Shown here: piece after piece, positions 38,828 through 49,302 of the stretch
Layout of the letters: every line of letters begins with the position of its first letter
Position numbering within the stretch: position 1 is the stretch's first letter
From: an uncultured Mucilaginibacter sp.
GTDB taxonomy: Bacteria; Bacteroidota; Bacteroidia; Sphingobacteriales; Sphingobacteriaceae
Assembly: GCA_903866915.1 (NCBI GenBank)
Contig: CAIPPO010000154.1
Span: 1 to 64,000 of the forward strand
Length of the DNA stretch: 64,000 nucleotides
Direction: 5' to 3'
Notes under the pieces: generated by a model
Databases searched by the model: none
Told to the model about the DNA's origin: nothing
Seen by the model: only the letters and a program-made list of their open reading frames with translations
Translations under genes and position numbers: made by a program

Positions 38828-40372
38828 ATGGTTATTAACCGAATTCCGACCGACGACCTTTTATTGCTCATTGACAGCGTGAGTGATTATGCTATTATCA
38901 TGTTAGATGCCAATGGTGTGATCATCAGCTGGAATAAAGGCGCCCAAAATATCAAAGGGTATACTGCTGAAGAGGCGATCGGCGAGAATTATGCTATTTT
39001 TTACCTGCCGGAAGATATCAAAAACAATATTCTACAGAAGAATCTGCAAAAAGCAGCCAATAATGGTAGTTATACAATCACAGCACCAAGGGTAAAAAAG
39101 GATGGAACCTTATTTTGGGGCTATATGGTTATTACGGCTCTGTACGATGACATGGGAAAATTGCGGGGATTCGCCAAAATAACACAGGATAGAACAACTG
39201 AGAAGGAACTCAGAGACGAAATTGACAACCTGCATATTGAATTTGAAAAGAAGATACGAGCAAAATTAAAAGTTGCGCTGAAAGAGAATGTCGACTATAA
39301 AAAGGCTTTGGATCAGTCGGCCATTGTTACCATAACAGACGCAAATGGTGCTATTACTCATGTGAATGATAATTTTTGCCGCATTTCTAAATTCACCCGC
39401 GCTGAGCTGATTGGAAAGGACCATCGGGTAGTTAGTTCGGGGTATCACGACAAAGCATTTATAAAAAATATGTGGAAAACCATCACCAGTGGTGAGACCT
39501 GGAAAGGGGAGTTTAAGAACCGCGCTAAAGATGGCAGCTTTTATTGGGTAGATGCAACGATCATTCCTTTTGTTGACGAACAGCACAAACCTTATCAATA
39601 CATCGCTATCAGGTCGGATATTACTGCCCGTAAGGAATCTGAAGAAAAAATGATAGCCGCTAATGCTGATCTTTCGCGCCAAAAAAGAGAGCTGGAGCTT
39701 TATAACGACCAGCTGGAGCAGTTTGCCTATGTGGCCTCGCACGATTTACAGGAGCCGCTGCGCATGATCACCAGTTTCCTGACACAACTGGAAAGTAAAT
39801 ACAGTAACGTACTAGATGAAAAAGGGAAAAAGTATATCAGTTTTGCCGTGGATGGTGCCAAGCGAATGAGAACCATCATTCTCGATCTTTTATATTATTA
39901 CCAAATAGGCAAAACAGACGAAGATTTGGAAGAAGTTGATCTGATGGAGCTGCTTAATGGTGTAGTATCGCTCTTTAAACACGAAAACCGGGCGCAGATT
40001 CAATATAAGAATTTGCCCGAAATCCGTACCCACCGGTCGCAATTGAGGCAGGTGTTTCAAAACCTGATAGGCAATGCCATCAAATATAAAAAAGCCGATA
40101 CTACACTTATACTTGATATTTCTTTTGAAGAATATGACAACCACCACCAGTTTTCTGTTAAGGACAATAATGGCATTGGCATAGCTGAAGAATATTTTGA
40201 AAAGATATTTTTAATATTTCAACGGCTTCATAGTAGCACCGAATACAGGGGCGCCGGAATGGGATTATCCATAACGAAGAAAATTATAGAAAACCTGGGC
40301 GGCAAAATATGGCTTGAATCAAAGGAGGGTGAGGGTACTACTTTTTACTTTACGCTGGCCAAAGTCAATTAA
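38828..40372 (+). CDS. PAS-domain sensor histidine kinase
   Basis: 514 aa; two PAS domains (GVIISWNKGAQNIKGYTAEEAIGENY; GAITHVNDNFCRISKFTRAELIGKDHRVV), HisKA VASHDLQEPLRMI, HATPase NLIGNAIKYK / GAGMGLSITKKII. Confidence 0.94.
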   Translation: MVINRIPTDDLLLLIDSVSDYAIIMLDANGVIISWNKGAQNIKGYTAEEAIGENYAIFYLPEDIKNNILQKNLQKAANNGSYTITAPRVKKDGTLFWGYMVITALYDDMGKLRGFAKITQDRTTEKELRDEIDNLHIEFEKKIRAKLKVALKENVDYKKALDQSAIVTITDANGAITHVNDNFCRISKFTRAELIGKDHRVVSSGYHDKAFIKNMWKTITSGETWKGEFKNRAKDGSFYWVDATIIPFVDEQHKPYQYIAIRSDITARKESEEKMIAANADLSRQKRELELYNDQLEQFAYVASHDLQEPLRMITSFLTQLESKYSNVLDEKGKKYISFAVDGAKRMRTIILDLLYYYQIGKTDEDLEEVDLMELLNGVVSLFKHENRAQIQYKNLPEIRTHRSQLRQVFQNLIGNAIKYKKADTTLILDISFEEYDNHHQFSVKDNNGIGIAEEYFEKIFLIFQRLHSSTEYRGAGMGLSITKKIIENLGGKIWLESKEGEGTTFYFTLAKVN

Positions 40373-40374
40373 AT

Positions 40375-40806
40375 ATGAATGGAATAAACCTTTTATTAGT
40401 GGAAGACAACGAGGGTGATATATTTATTACGCTTGAAGCCTTTGAAGAAAGTACTATCATCAGTAATGTGGTTGTGAAAACTGATGGAGCCCTGGCCATC
40501 AACTATTTTAAGGAAACAAAAAACGGCTGTGATTTGCCCAACCTGGTATTGCTGGATATTAATTTGCCTAAAATGTCGGGCCATGAAGTGCTGAAGTTCC
40601 TAAAACAGCACGATGAATTCAAATCTATACCGGTAATTATGTTTACCACTTCGTCTTCTAAGGATGACATAAGAAAAGCTTACCAAAACGATGTCAATTG
40701 TTTTATTACGAAACCTATGGATTCTGCAGATTATCTGAAGGCTTTAAATAAAGTCGAAGATTTCTGGCTGAATATTGCAAGCATACCAACCGGAAATAAA
40801 TATTAG
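40375..40806 (+). CDS. Response regulator receiver protein (Rcp1-like)
   Basis: 143 aa; LLVEDNEGD, LLDINLPKMSGHEVL, VIMFTTSSSKDD, FITKPMD; immediately follows the histidine kinase. Confidence 0.94.
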   Translation: MNGINLLLVEDNEGDIFITLEAFEESTIISNVVVKTDGALAINYFKETKNGCDLPNLVLLDINLPKMSGHEVLKFLKQHDEFKSIPVIMFTTSSSKDDIRKAYQNDVNCFITKPMDSADYLKALNKVEDFWLNIASIPTGNKY

Positions 40807-40929
40807 TCGCCGATAATAAATAGGGTTACAGCGATTGGTTGCTTGATAACTATTAAAATCGAGTATCGTTTGCAAAAAGGACTTGTTCGATAACCAATCG
40901 GGGTTATCGTTGGCTATGCTCAGCAATAT

Positions 40930-41667
40930 TCAAAACAAAATGATATTATCATAAATAACTTTACCTCCATAAAGTAAACAAAGTACCGAAGTTATGATAA
41001 TGAGCGACGTTTGTAATATTGGCGCCTGGACGAGTTTCTTTGAAAATGGTAAACTGAAAAGCCCCGCCGCTACCAGCATTCCGCATACGCAACCGGAGCT
41101 GAATGTCAGCAGATAGATCAATCCATCAAAAGGGTTTTTGATCTGGGCCAAAACCAATACAACCAAGGCGCCGCTTCCTGCCAGTCCGTGTACCAAACCA
41201 ACGCCATAGGCCAGTTTATGTGAATGATTGTGACTATGGGTATGCATATGGGTATGCTGAAAGTTTTGTTTTGACGCAAAATGAACATGCAGGTGTTTAT
41301 GTTCATCATTGGGGTTAACCAGGGAAAAGGTTTTGGGGTGTTGATGGCTGTGTGCATGGACAATGATCTTTTTACCACGAAAGAATTTCTGTAATCTATA
41401 TATAGCCAGGACAATAAGCATTAAACCCACAGTAGCCTCAAAATAGTGGAAGCTGTGTTCGGATATACCTACTTTGAAAATAATCATCAGTATACCAATG
41501 AGGAGGATGGTAGATGAGTGACCCAGACCCCAAAAAATGCCGTCTTTTACAGAAAGCCAGATGTGGTTGCGCCTGGATACAATGTTAGTAACTGCAAGTA
41601 GATGGTCGGTTTCAAAAGCATGGGTAAAACCCGCGTAAATGGTAATTAAGAGTGGAAAGCTGAACAT
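40930..41667 (-). CDS. Nickel/cobalt permease-like protein (NicO/HupE/UreH type) with His-rich loop
   Basis: 245 aa multi-TM; HAFETDHLLAVTNIVSRR, GLGHSSTILLIG; loop HAHSHQHPK...HKHLHVHF...HTHMHTHSHNHSHK; end of the hydrogenase operon. Confidence 0.82.
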   Translation of the reverse strand: MFSFPLLITIYAGFTHAFETDHLLAVTNIVSRRNHIWLSVKDGIFWGLGHSSTILLIGILMIIFKVGISEHSFHYFEATVGLMLIVLAIYRLQKFFRGKKIIVHAHSHQHPKTFSLVNPNDEHKHLHVHFASKQNFQHTHMHTHSHNHSHKLAYGVGLVHGLAGSGALVVLVLAQIKNPFDGLIYLLTFSSGCVCGMLVAAGLFSLPFSKKLVQAPILQTSLIIITSVLCLLYGGKVIYDNIILF

Positions 41668-41712
41668 TTTTACTTTGTTTGACTCTGGTTTATATTAGTT
41701 TGAATGTAACTG

Positions 41713-42756
41713 TCAGCATATTCTTGGCAGCTGTTCGCCGGGTAACATGTTGACTACCCTGCGCCCGCCAATAAGGCTTCTCATCACTACCTGGCGGGGA
41801 TGGTCGTTTGTAATTTCTCCAATTATGGCGGCCATTTCGCCATGCTCCCAATCCTGCAATCGGTATAAAAAGGCCTCAGCCACCGAGGCATCTACAACTG
41901 CTACAAACAGCCCCTCATTGGCCACATATAAAGGGTCGAGGCCCAGCATTTCGCAGGCGCCCGAAACATCTTCTTCGATACAGATATTTTTTTGGCTGAT
42001 ATCGATTCCTGCCCTGGCACCAATGGCAATTTCGTTAAGCACCGTTGCCAGGCCTCCTCTTGTAGGGTCTCTTAAAAAATGGATATTTTTACCAAATTCA
42101 TCTAAAAGCGACAAAACAACTTTGTTCAATGCCCGGGTGTCGCTGCTTATAGTGCTTTCAAACCCGAGCCCCTGCCTGTGGCTCATTATGGTAATACCAT
42201 GCCTTGCCAGCGGGCCGCTTAGTATGATTTTGTCGCCAGGTTTAATATGATCAGTATCGATAGCTGCTTCGGGGTGCACTAAACCAATACCAGTAGTGTT
42301 GATGAAAATTTTATCTCCCTTTCCTTTCTCCACTACTTTGGTATCTCCAGTAATGATCTGAACCCCCGCAGCATCGCATGCAGCTCTGATGCTATTGAGC
42401 ACCTCCCAAAATTCGGTCATTTTTAAGCCTTCTTCCAGTACAAAACTAAGGGTCAGGTATTTGGCTGCGGCACCACACATGGCCAGGTCATTAACGGTGC
42501 CATTAACCGCCAGGTCGCCAATATTGCCGCCTTCAAAAAATATGGGCGATACCACATAGGTATCGGTACTCATAGCTACTTTACCGTTGATATTAAAAAT
42601 GGCGCCGTCGTGCTTTTTATTGAGCAAATCGTTTTCGAGTATTTTAAATACCCCGGCATCCAGCAATTGACTGGTTAAAGTGCCCCCGCTGCCATGCCCA
42701 AGGTTAATGGTATCAAAATCAAGTTTTGGTAGTGGACAGGCGAGCATCATAAGCAT
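41713..42756 (-). CDS. hypE: Hydrogenase expression/formation protein HypE
   Basis: 347 aa; LGHGSGGTLTSQLL, FLRDPTRGGLATVLNEIA, C-terminal PRIC. Confidence 0.96.
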   Translation of the reverse strand: MLMMLACPLPKLDFDTINLGHGSGGTLTSQLLDAGVFKILENDLLNKKHDGAIFNINGKVAMSTDTYVVSPIFFEGGNIGDLAVNGTVNDLAMCGAAAKYLTLSFVLEEGLKMTEFWEVLNSIRAACDAAGVQIITGDTKVVEKGKGDKIFINTTGIGLVHPEAAIDTDHIKPGDKIILSGPLARHGITIMSHRQGLGFESTISSDTRALNKVVLSLLDEFGKNIHFLRDPTRGGLATVLNEIAIGARAGIDISQKNICIEEDVSGACEMLGLDPLYVANEGLFVAVVDASVAEAFLYRLQDWEHGEMAAIIGEITNDHPRQVVMRSLIGGRRVVNMLPGEQLPRIC

Positions 42757-42811
42757 TGAGAATTGAAATAAAGTGTTTTTATAACCATTAGGTGGATAAC
42801 CGCTGGATTGA

Positions 42812-43918
42812 TCATAATAAAGTTTCCTCCACCAATAACCTGTTGAAATAATAATAGGCCGCGCAAGCTCCTTCGCTGCTCACCATTGGCGCCCCCAAAG
42901 GTTGTACCGGGGTGCATTTTATCCCGAAATTTGGGCATTGGTCGGGTTTTATCTTGCCCTTCATAATATCACCCGATCTGCAGCTGGCATCTTCGTGCGA
43001 TTCGATCATATCGAATTTAAATTTCTTCATTGCATCGAAGGCGCTATAAGCATCCTTCACGCCATAACCACTTGAACTTATCTCGCCAATGCCCCGCCAT
43101 TCGCGGTCGGTTACTTCAAAAATTTCGTCAATTGCTTTTAATGCGGAGGTGTTTCCGGCAGCTTCAACAATGCGGCTATATTGGTTTTCAAGCAGATATT
43201 TGCCTTTTTCAAGCTGTTTTACAGCCATTAAAATGCCTTCTAACAGGTCAACAGGCTCAAAACCTGTTATAACGATAGGTATCTTATATTTTTCAACTAT
43301 AGGATAGTATTCGCTCATACCCATAATAGCACAAACATGTCCTGCACCTAAAAAGGCATCAACTTTACACTCCGGATCGGCCATAATTGCTGCTATGGCC
43401 GGGGGAACTAATACATGCGAAGTTAGAATCGAATAATTTTTGATACCCGATTGCTTTGCCTGAATAACTGAGAGTGCATTTGCCGGGGCAGTAGTCTCAA
43501 AACCAACGGCAAAAAATACCACTTCCCTGTCAGGGTTTTCGTTGGCTATTTTTAAAGCTTCCAGCGGTGAATATAAAATACGAACGTCTGCACCTTTTGA
43601 TTTTGCCTCCAGCAAACTCATGCCACTACCCGGAACGCGGATCATATCACCATAAGAACATAAGATCACTTTGTGTTCTACAGCCAGGTGAACCGCCTTA
43701 TCAATCAGGTTAACGGGTGTAACGCAAACCGGACAACCGGGGCCATGCACCATCTGTATATTGGAAGGGAGCATATTCAAAATGCCGTTTTTTACCAGTG
43801 AATGTGTTTGCCCGCCACATACTTCCATAATTTGCCATTGCCCTTTTACTGTTTCCCTGATCTCTTTAAGCAAGGCTGCCACGATCTCGGGTGAGCGAAA
43901 TTCTGATAAATATTTCAT
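42812..43918 (-). CDS. hypD: Hydrogenase formation protein HypD
   Basis: 368 aa; EVCGGQTHS, HGPGCPVCVTP, FFAVGFETTAP, C-terminal Cys-rich region. Confidence 0.97.
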   Translation of the reverse strand: MKYLSEFRSPEIVAALLKEIRETVKGQWQIMEVCGGQTHSLVKNGILNMLPSNIQMVHGPGCPVCVTPVNLIDKAVHLAVEHKVILCSYGDMIRVPGSGMSLLEAKSKGADVRILYSPLEALKIANENPDREVVFFAVGFETTAPANALSVIQAKQSGIKNYSILTSHVLVPPAIAAIMADPECKVDAFLGAGHVCAIMGMSEYYPIVEKYKIPIVITGFEPVDLLEGILMAVKQLEKGKYLLENQYSRIVEAAGNTSALKAIDEIFEVTDREWRGIGEISSSGYGVKDAYSAFDAMKKFKFDMIESHEDASCRSGDIMKGKIKPDQCPNFGIKCTPVQPLGAPMVSSEGACAAYYYFNRLLVEETLL

Positions 43919-43921
43919 TGG

Positions 43922-46279
43922 CTAATGCGTGTGAAGTGCATATAGGGTTTCATGTAAATTCTCCTTAATAGCCATACCTCGGATTGAAGTATCATCAGCT
44001 ATGTGGTTTTCATGATAAACCAACTGACCGAATGATATATTTTCATCATTAGGTGAAAGTTCAACATGAAAATAAAGTTGGTATTTATTGGTATAATTAA
44101 TCTTTAACCAGTCAACAAGCAGTTCGTTTTGGAAAACTCCTCCGCTAAAACACAGCTGGTTTACGTCGAGGTGATCGGCTATATCGCCCACTAAACATAC
44201 CAGGGTATAATGAAATTTGGCAGCGATATAGTTTACGGGTTTTTCGCTTGCAATGTCTTCAAGTATACGATACATCAGTGTTGCCGTTGGTATCGGAACA
44301 TCGGCGTCCAAATCGCCCAGATAACTGCTGTCCATATTAAAGCCAAATGCCTGAACATAGCTGGCCGCTGCAGCCTGTAAATACATGGCAGCTTCACCTT
44401 CAAAGCTTTGTTTATCGCAAATGTTTAACAGCGAAGCTACCGCATCAAATATCCGCCCAACTGAAGAAGTAAAAATTTCAGCGTTTTTTATCAGTGTATG
44501 GTAAGTATTCCATTCCAGGTTGCTAAACTTCTCTTTTAATGCAGCGACTTGTTCTCCAGTGCCATGGAGGGCGCAGAGTGCCGCTATGCGTGGTTCCAGT
44601 GCAGTTTTATCGCCCGCAATGGTAGGGAAGTAGTCGAAATGATGAGCGCGTGCAATTTGGTTATCATCATACAACAGGAATTCGCCGCCCCAGATATTTT
44701 TATCAGTACCCAAACCAGTTCCGTCCCAAATTATACCAAGGATTGGTTGTTTATGATGTATCAATTTATTTTCGGCTAATACCGCAGCAAAATGAGCTTC
44801 ATGATGCTGAACCATTCTTAATCGGGCGCTAAATTTAGCAGCAAGTTCAATCGCATATTCATGCGAAAAATAGCCGGGGTGTAAATCAGTAATGATCACA
44901 TCGGGTTTGGCATTATACATTTGAAGCCAATGCTCAAGCGTTTGCCTATACATTTGCTGCGATTCGAAACTTTCGCCACTACCCATAAACTGGCTTACAA
45001 AAACGTTTCCGTTAAGTGCCAGGGTAAAGCTGCTTTTTAAAAATGCGCCGGTTGACAGGATACATTGCTCGGTTTTTGCAGGGTGATTTATAAAGGAGGG
45101 TGCGTAACCCCGCGACCGACGGAGAATGATCTGTTGTTGCGTATATTTTGATACCTGAACAACACTGTCGTCTTGTGGAATAACAATATTGCGGTTATTG
45201 CCCACTACACTGTCGGCTATTTCAAATAAATAGTCGAGATTATCTTCGTTATAAATGATGGGGGATCCGGAGATATTGGCGCTCGTAGCTACCAGAGGTT
45301 TGCCGAAATCTTTAGCGATCAGATCCAGCAGGGGGCTGTATGGAACCATAATACCGATGCGATCCAAACCGGGAGCAATGTCATTTACAGCTAGTAGCTG
45401 GAAAGTGCTTTCTTTTGGTTTCAACAATACAATTGGTGCCGCCGGGCTATTTAACAATTGCCTTTCCTGCTCATTTAGTTCAAAACTGCATTCAATTCTT
45501 TTTATGGCGGGAAATAAAATTGCGAATGGCTTTACCGGCCTGTGCTTCCGAGCACGAAGTGCGCCAATAGCCAAAGTGTTATTTGCGTCGCATAGCAGTA
45601 AATAGCCGCCGATTCCTTTTATTGCTACTATTTTTCCTGCATCCAGTAGGCTCCTGATCCGGGACAGAATAGCTTCGTTGTCTCCTTCGTCGATGCTTGA
45701 ATCATTGCTGTAAAGAAAAAGTTTTATGCCGCAGCTTTGACAGGAATTGGTTTGCGAATAAAACCTGCTGTTGTTAATATCATGATACTCCTCATAGCAT
45801 TGATCGCACATCTTAAAGGTCTGCATGCTTGTTGCATGGCGTTCATAGGGTAAGCCATTAACTATGGAATAGCGGGGGCCGCATTGTGTACAGGTGATAA
45901 AAGGGTAACGATACCGGCGATTTTTCGGCTCATGAAGTTCGGTACGGCATTCCTTGCACATAGCGATATCCGGCGACAATAATACCTGCTTCGCGCAGCC
46001 ATTATTGTCTTCTACCAGGATATTAAAATCAATGTAAAATTGATCAGGAATTTTAGTGAGTTCAGCCGATATGATCTTTGCCTGTTTAGGTGCATCAAGT
46101 TTTATCCTTCCTAAAAAAAAATCAGCCTCGGCAGCGGTGGCATTAAAGAATATGTTAACGCCATCGTTGTCATTTTTTACATATCCATTGAGTTGTAGTT
46201 TTTCCGCCAGATTATAGATCATTGGCCGGAAGCCTACACCCTGTACAATGCCATTGATGTGGATATGATAGGTTCCCAT
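43922..46279 (-). CDS. hypF: Carbamoyltransferase HypF
   Basis: 785 aa; acylphosphatase domain GIVQGVGFRPMIYNLA, zinc-finger CxxC pairs, YrdC-like domain, VQHHEAHFAAVLAEN, FSGGVFQN. Confidence 0.96.
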   Translation of the reverse strand: MGTYHIHINGIVQGVGFRPMIYNLAEKLQLNGYVKNDNDGVNIFFNATAAEADFFLGRIKLDAPKQAKIISAELTKIPDQFYIDFNILVEDNNGCAKQVLLSPDIAMCKECRTELHEPKNRRYRYPFITCTQCGPRYSIVNGLPYERHATSMQTFKMCDQCYEEYHDINNSRFYSQTNSCQSCGIKLFLYSNDSSIDEGDNEAILSRIRSLLDAGKIVAIKGIGGYLLLCDANNTLAIGALRARKHRPVKPFAILFPAIKRIECSFELNEQERQLLNSPAAPIVLLKPKESTFQLLAVNDIAPGLDRIGIMVPYSPLLDLIAKDFGKPLVATSANISGSPIIYNEDNLDYLFEIADSVVGNNRNIVIPQDDSVVQVSKYTQQQIILRRSRGYAPSFINHPAKTEQCILSTGAFLKSSFTLALNGNVFVSQFMGSGESFESQQMYRQTLEHWLQMYNAKPDVIITDLHPGYFSHEYAIELAAKFSARLRMVQHHEAHFAAVLAENKLIHHKQPILGIIWDGTGLGTDKNIWGGEFLLYDDNQIARAHHFDYFPTIAGDKTALEPRIAALCALHGTGEQVAALKEKFSNLEWNTYHTLIKNAEIFTSSVGRIFDAVASLLNICDKQSFEGEAAMYLQAAAASYVQAFGFNMDSSYLGDLDADVPIPTATLMYRILEDIASEKPVNYIAAKFHYTLVCLVGDIADHLDVNQLCFSGGVFQNELLVDWLKINYTNKYQLYFHVELSPNDENISFGQLVYHENHIADDTSIRGMAIKENLHETLYALHTH

Positions 46280-46280
46280 A

Positions 46281-46790
46281 TTAAGGCGCTGTGATAAGGT
46301 TTAATATGGATGGTTCAGCGATTGACTCATCGTTCTCTTTTAGCAGGCATTTAATCCTGTTAACAAGCTGCGGCACTATGCCTGCTATTGTTTCGGTGAG
46401 CTCGATGCCCTGTTGCTGGATTGACTCGATACTTACCACAAACAGGTCGATCTCGGGCATTTTGCCCAATACCTGCAACGCACTTACCAGGTCTTTCAAG
46501 CCAATATCGTGCGTGCTCATTGCAGGCGGAAAATCGGAAGCAAAGCGCGGTTTTATCATTCGGATGGTTCCGGGCGGATTACCATCAAGGGTAGCATCAA
46601 CGAGTATCACATGCTTGTATATTTCGAAATAGTCCAGCAGATAAAACCCACCAGTGCCACCATCCAGCACGTCTACTCCTGCTGGTAATTGCTCTTTTTC
46701 AAGAACGTTGGCGATATGGACACCGATTCCTTCATCGCCCATCAGGTAATTTCCTATACCGAGTATCAGCGTGTCTTTTGCTCTATTCAT
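46281..46790 (-). CDS. hyaD: Hydrogenase maturation protease
   Basis: 169 aa; LGIGNYLMGDEGIGVHIANVLE and DGGTGGF are characteristic; adjacent to structural genes. Confidence 0.93.
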   Translation of the reverse strand: MNRAKDTLILGIGNYLMGDEGIGVHIANVLEKEQLPAGVDVLDGGTGGFYLLDYFEIYKHVILVDATLDGNPPGTIRMIKPRFASDFPPAMSTHDIGLKDLVSALQVLGKMPEIDLFVVSIESIQQQGIELTETIAGIVPQLVNRIKCLLKENDESIAEPSILNLITAP

Positions 46791-47533
46791 TTTGCAGTTT
46801 TTTCGGGATTAGGTGTTTGATGTGCGTTCTTTTCGAACATTTCCTCCTCGATAAATTTAAACCCCCCACCCATGCTGCTCATCTCGCCGCGACCTTCGAC
46901 ATAGTCATGATAAAAAACCAAATAAACGTGGATGACTGCAAAGAGGATAAAAAACCACATCGACCAGTGATGTATTTGTCGCGTTAAAATATCTCCACCT
47001 AAAATAGCAGGCACCCAGGCGAACAATTTCGGCAGCCACCATGATGACATGCCGGCATATAGTCCGAAGCCCGTTAAACACTGCACCAAAAAGGCGATAA
47101 ACGTAAGGAAATAGATAAACCCGGCCATAGCGTTGTGGCCAATACTTAAATGGTCCTGCTCTTTGCCGTTCTTTTTCAGCATCAGGATGTCGATCTTGAA
47201 AACGGTCCACATCTCTCTGAAAAACCTTCCTGACGTAGGGATGAACTGTTTCCAATTAGCAAATTTATTACCAACAAACCCCCAGTAAAGGCGGAAAATA
47301 AAGTTAAAAAAGAACAGGTATGCAGCAATAAAATGCAGGAACCTGAACCAGCCCATGGTGTACTGGTGCGAGGCATCAAAGTGGCTTAACAGCCCTAAAG
47401 GATTAGAAATATAAAACCCGGTGATGATTAAAACAACGATAACCAGCGCATTTAACCAGTGGTAAAACCTTACCGGCATTTCCCACACATAAACCCTGCG
47501 TAAGCGGGGTATATGTAAATATTTGTTTGCCAT
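46787..47533 (-). CDS. hyaC: Ni/Fe-hydrogenase b-type cytochrome subunit
   Basis: 248 aa; VYVWEMPVRFYHWLNALVIVVLIITGFYI, His-containing TM helices, QIHHWSMWFFILFAVIHVYLVFYHDYVEGRGEMSSM. Confidence 0.94.
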   Translation of the reverse strand: MANKYLHIPRLRRVYVWEMPVRFYHWLNALVIVVLIITGFYISNPLGLLSHFDASHQYTMGWFRFLHFIAAYLFFFNFIFRLYWGFVGNKFANWKQFIPTSGRFFREMWTVFKIDILMLKKNGKEQDHLSIGHNAMAGFIYFLTFIAFLVQCLTGFGLYAGMSSWWLPKLFAWVPAILGGDILTRQIHHWSMWFFILFAVIHVYLVFYHDYVEGRGEMSSMGGGFKFIEEEMFEKNAHQTPNPEKTAK

Positions 47534-47549
47534 AATATTGTTTTTTTAA

Positions 47550-49274
47550 TTAATCACCCAATACATTGATTCTGTTTATAGTTTTTCCTTCTTCGTCATA
47601 TAAATGCACACTGCAGGCCATGCAAGGGTCGAAACTGTGGATGGTTCTGAGTATTTCCAGTGGTTGTGTCTCGTCAGCAACCGGGGTATCTATCAACGCT
47701 GCTTCATAGGCCGACATACCACCCTTGCTATCTCGCGGTGAGGCATTCCAGGTTGTAGGCACTACCAATTGGTAGTTTGCTATTTTCTGGTCCTGTATAT
47801 TGATCCAGTGGGCCAGGGCGCCACGCGGTGCCTCGGTATGGCCAACGCCAAAGGCGGATTTTGGCCAGGTAGCCGGATCAAACTTGCTCATTTCGGCCAT
47901 GCGGGTATCGCCTGCTTTAATATTTGCCAATAGCTGGTTAAAGAAGTCGAGGCCCCATTGCGCGGTAAGCACACTTTCGAGTCCGCGGGCTGCCGTTCTG
48001 CCAAGGGTTGAGAACAGCACTGTGATCGGAACATTCAGGTCTTTGAGTGCTTTGTCTACTACTTCTTTAAATTCAGGTCTGCCGCGTCCGTAGCCTACCA
48101 GTACTCTGGCCAGTGGGCCAACTTCCATAGCGTGCCCTTTCCACCTCGGTGTTTTAAGATAGCTGTATTTTTTATCGGTATCAAGATGTTCAAACGGAGG
48201 TTTGGGACCGGAATATTTCACTTTGCTTTCGCCTTTCCAGGGGTGCAGGCCCTCGGCATCGCCCCCGGCATATTCATACCAGGAGTGGGTAATAAATTCC
48301 TGAACTTCGTCATCCTTCCTTAAGTCGACGTCGTAGATCTTACTTACATCCTTGTTCAATATTGCGCCACCGGGGAATTTATAGGCCGAAGGATCGCGGT
48401 ATCCATTGGTTGGCAAATCTCCATACACCAAATAATTACCGAGGCCGCCGCCAATTGCGCCCCAATCTTTGTAGAATGATGCGATCGCCATTAAATCGGG
48501 AATATATACCTGTTCAACAAAGTCTTTTCCGTCCTGCAGCAATTGCCCAACGTAAGCAAGGCGTTCAGCATTGATCATGCTCACATCATCCAAACTAATT
48601 GCACAAGCCATACCACCTACCAGATAGTTTGGGTGCGGGTTTTTGCCACCAAAAATGGCATGTACCTTTACAATCTCTTTTTGCCATTCAAGTGCTTCAA
48701 GATAATGTGCCAGGCCTATCAAATTTACTTCGGCAGGAAGCTTGTAGGCTTTGTGGCCCCAGTACCCATTTGAAAAAATACCTAACTGGCCACTGTCAAC
48801 GAATTTTTTTATACGAGTTTGTATATCGCTGAAATAACCGGGCGAGCTTTTAGGCCAGTGCGAAATACTTTGTGCCAATTCAGATGTCTTTTTAGGATCG
48901 GCTTTTAAGGCATTTACCACATCAACCCAATCCATGGCATGTAAATGATAAAAATGCACTACGTGATCGTGGATATATTGGGTGCAAAACATAATATTAC
49001 GCACCATTTCTGCATTTGGAGGTATAGTGATATCCAGCGCATCTTCCACGCACCGCACGGAAGTTAAGGAGTGGATGGAGGTGCATACCCCGCAAACCCT
49101 GCCCACAAAGGCCCAGGCATCACGCGGATCGCGGCCCTGTAATATTTCCTCCAACAGGCGTACCATAGTGCCGCTGCTGTAAGCATCTTTTATTTTACCA
49201 TTTTCAATATCTGCCTCTATACGTAAGTGACCTTCAATTCTGGTTATTGGGTCAACAACAATTCTCTTACTCAT
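47550..49274 (-). CDS. hyaB: [NiFe]-hydrogenase large subunit
   Basis: 574 aa; IVVDPITRIEGHLRIE, RVCGVCTSIHS, C-terminal DPCMACSVH followed by a short tail. Confidence 0.97.
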   Translation of the reverse strand: MSKRIVVDPITRIEGHLRIEADIENGKIKDAYSSGTMVRLLEEILQGRDPRDAWAFVGRVCGVCTSIHSLTSVRCVEDALDITIPPNAEMVRNIMFCTQYIHDHVVHFYHLHAMDWVDVVNALKADPKKTSELAQSISHWPKSSPGYFSDIQTRIKKFVDSGQLGIFSNGYWGHKAYKLPAEVNLIGLAHYLEALEWQKEIVKVHAIFGGKNPHPNYLVGGMACAISLDDVSMINAERLAYVGQLLQDGKDFVEQVYIPDLMAIASFYKDWGAIGGGLGNYLVYGDLPTNGYRDPSAYKFPGGAILNKDVSKIYDVDLRKDDEVQEFITHSWYEYAGGDAEGLHPWKGESKVKYSGPKPPFEHLDTDKKYSYLKTPRWKGHAMEVGPLARVLVGYGRGRPEFKEVVDKALKDLNVPITVLFSTLGRTAARGLESVLTAQWGLDFFNQLLANIKAGDTRMAEMSKFDPATWPKSAFGVGHTEAPRGALAHWINIQDQKIANYQLVVPTTWNASPRDSKGGMSAYEAALIDTPVADETQPLEILRTIHSFDPCMACSVHLYDEEGKTINRINVLGD

Positions 49275-49302
49275 GATTTTTTTTAATTAGGATATGCGTT
49301 GA

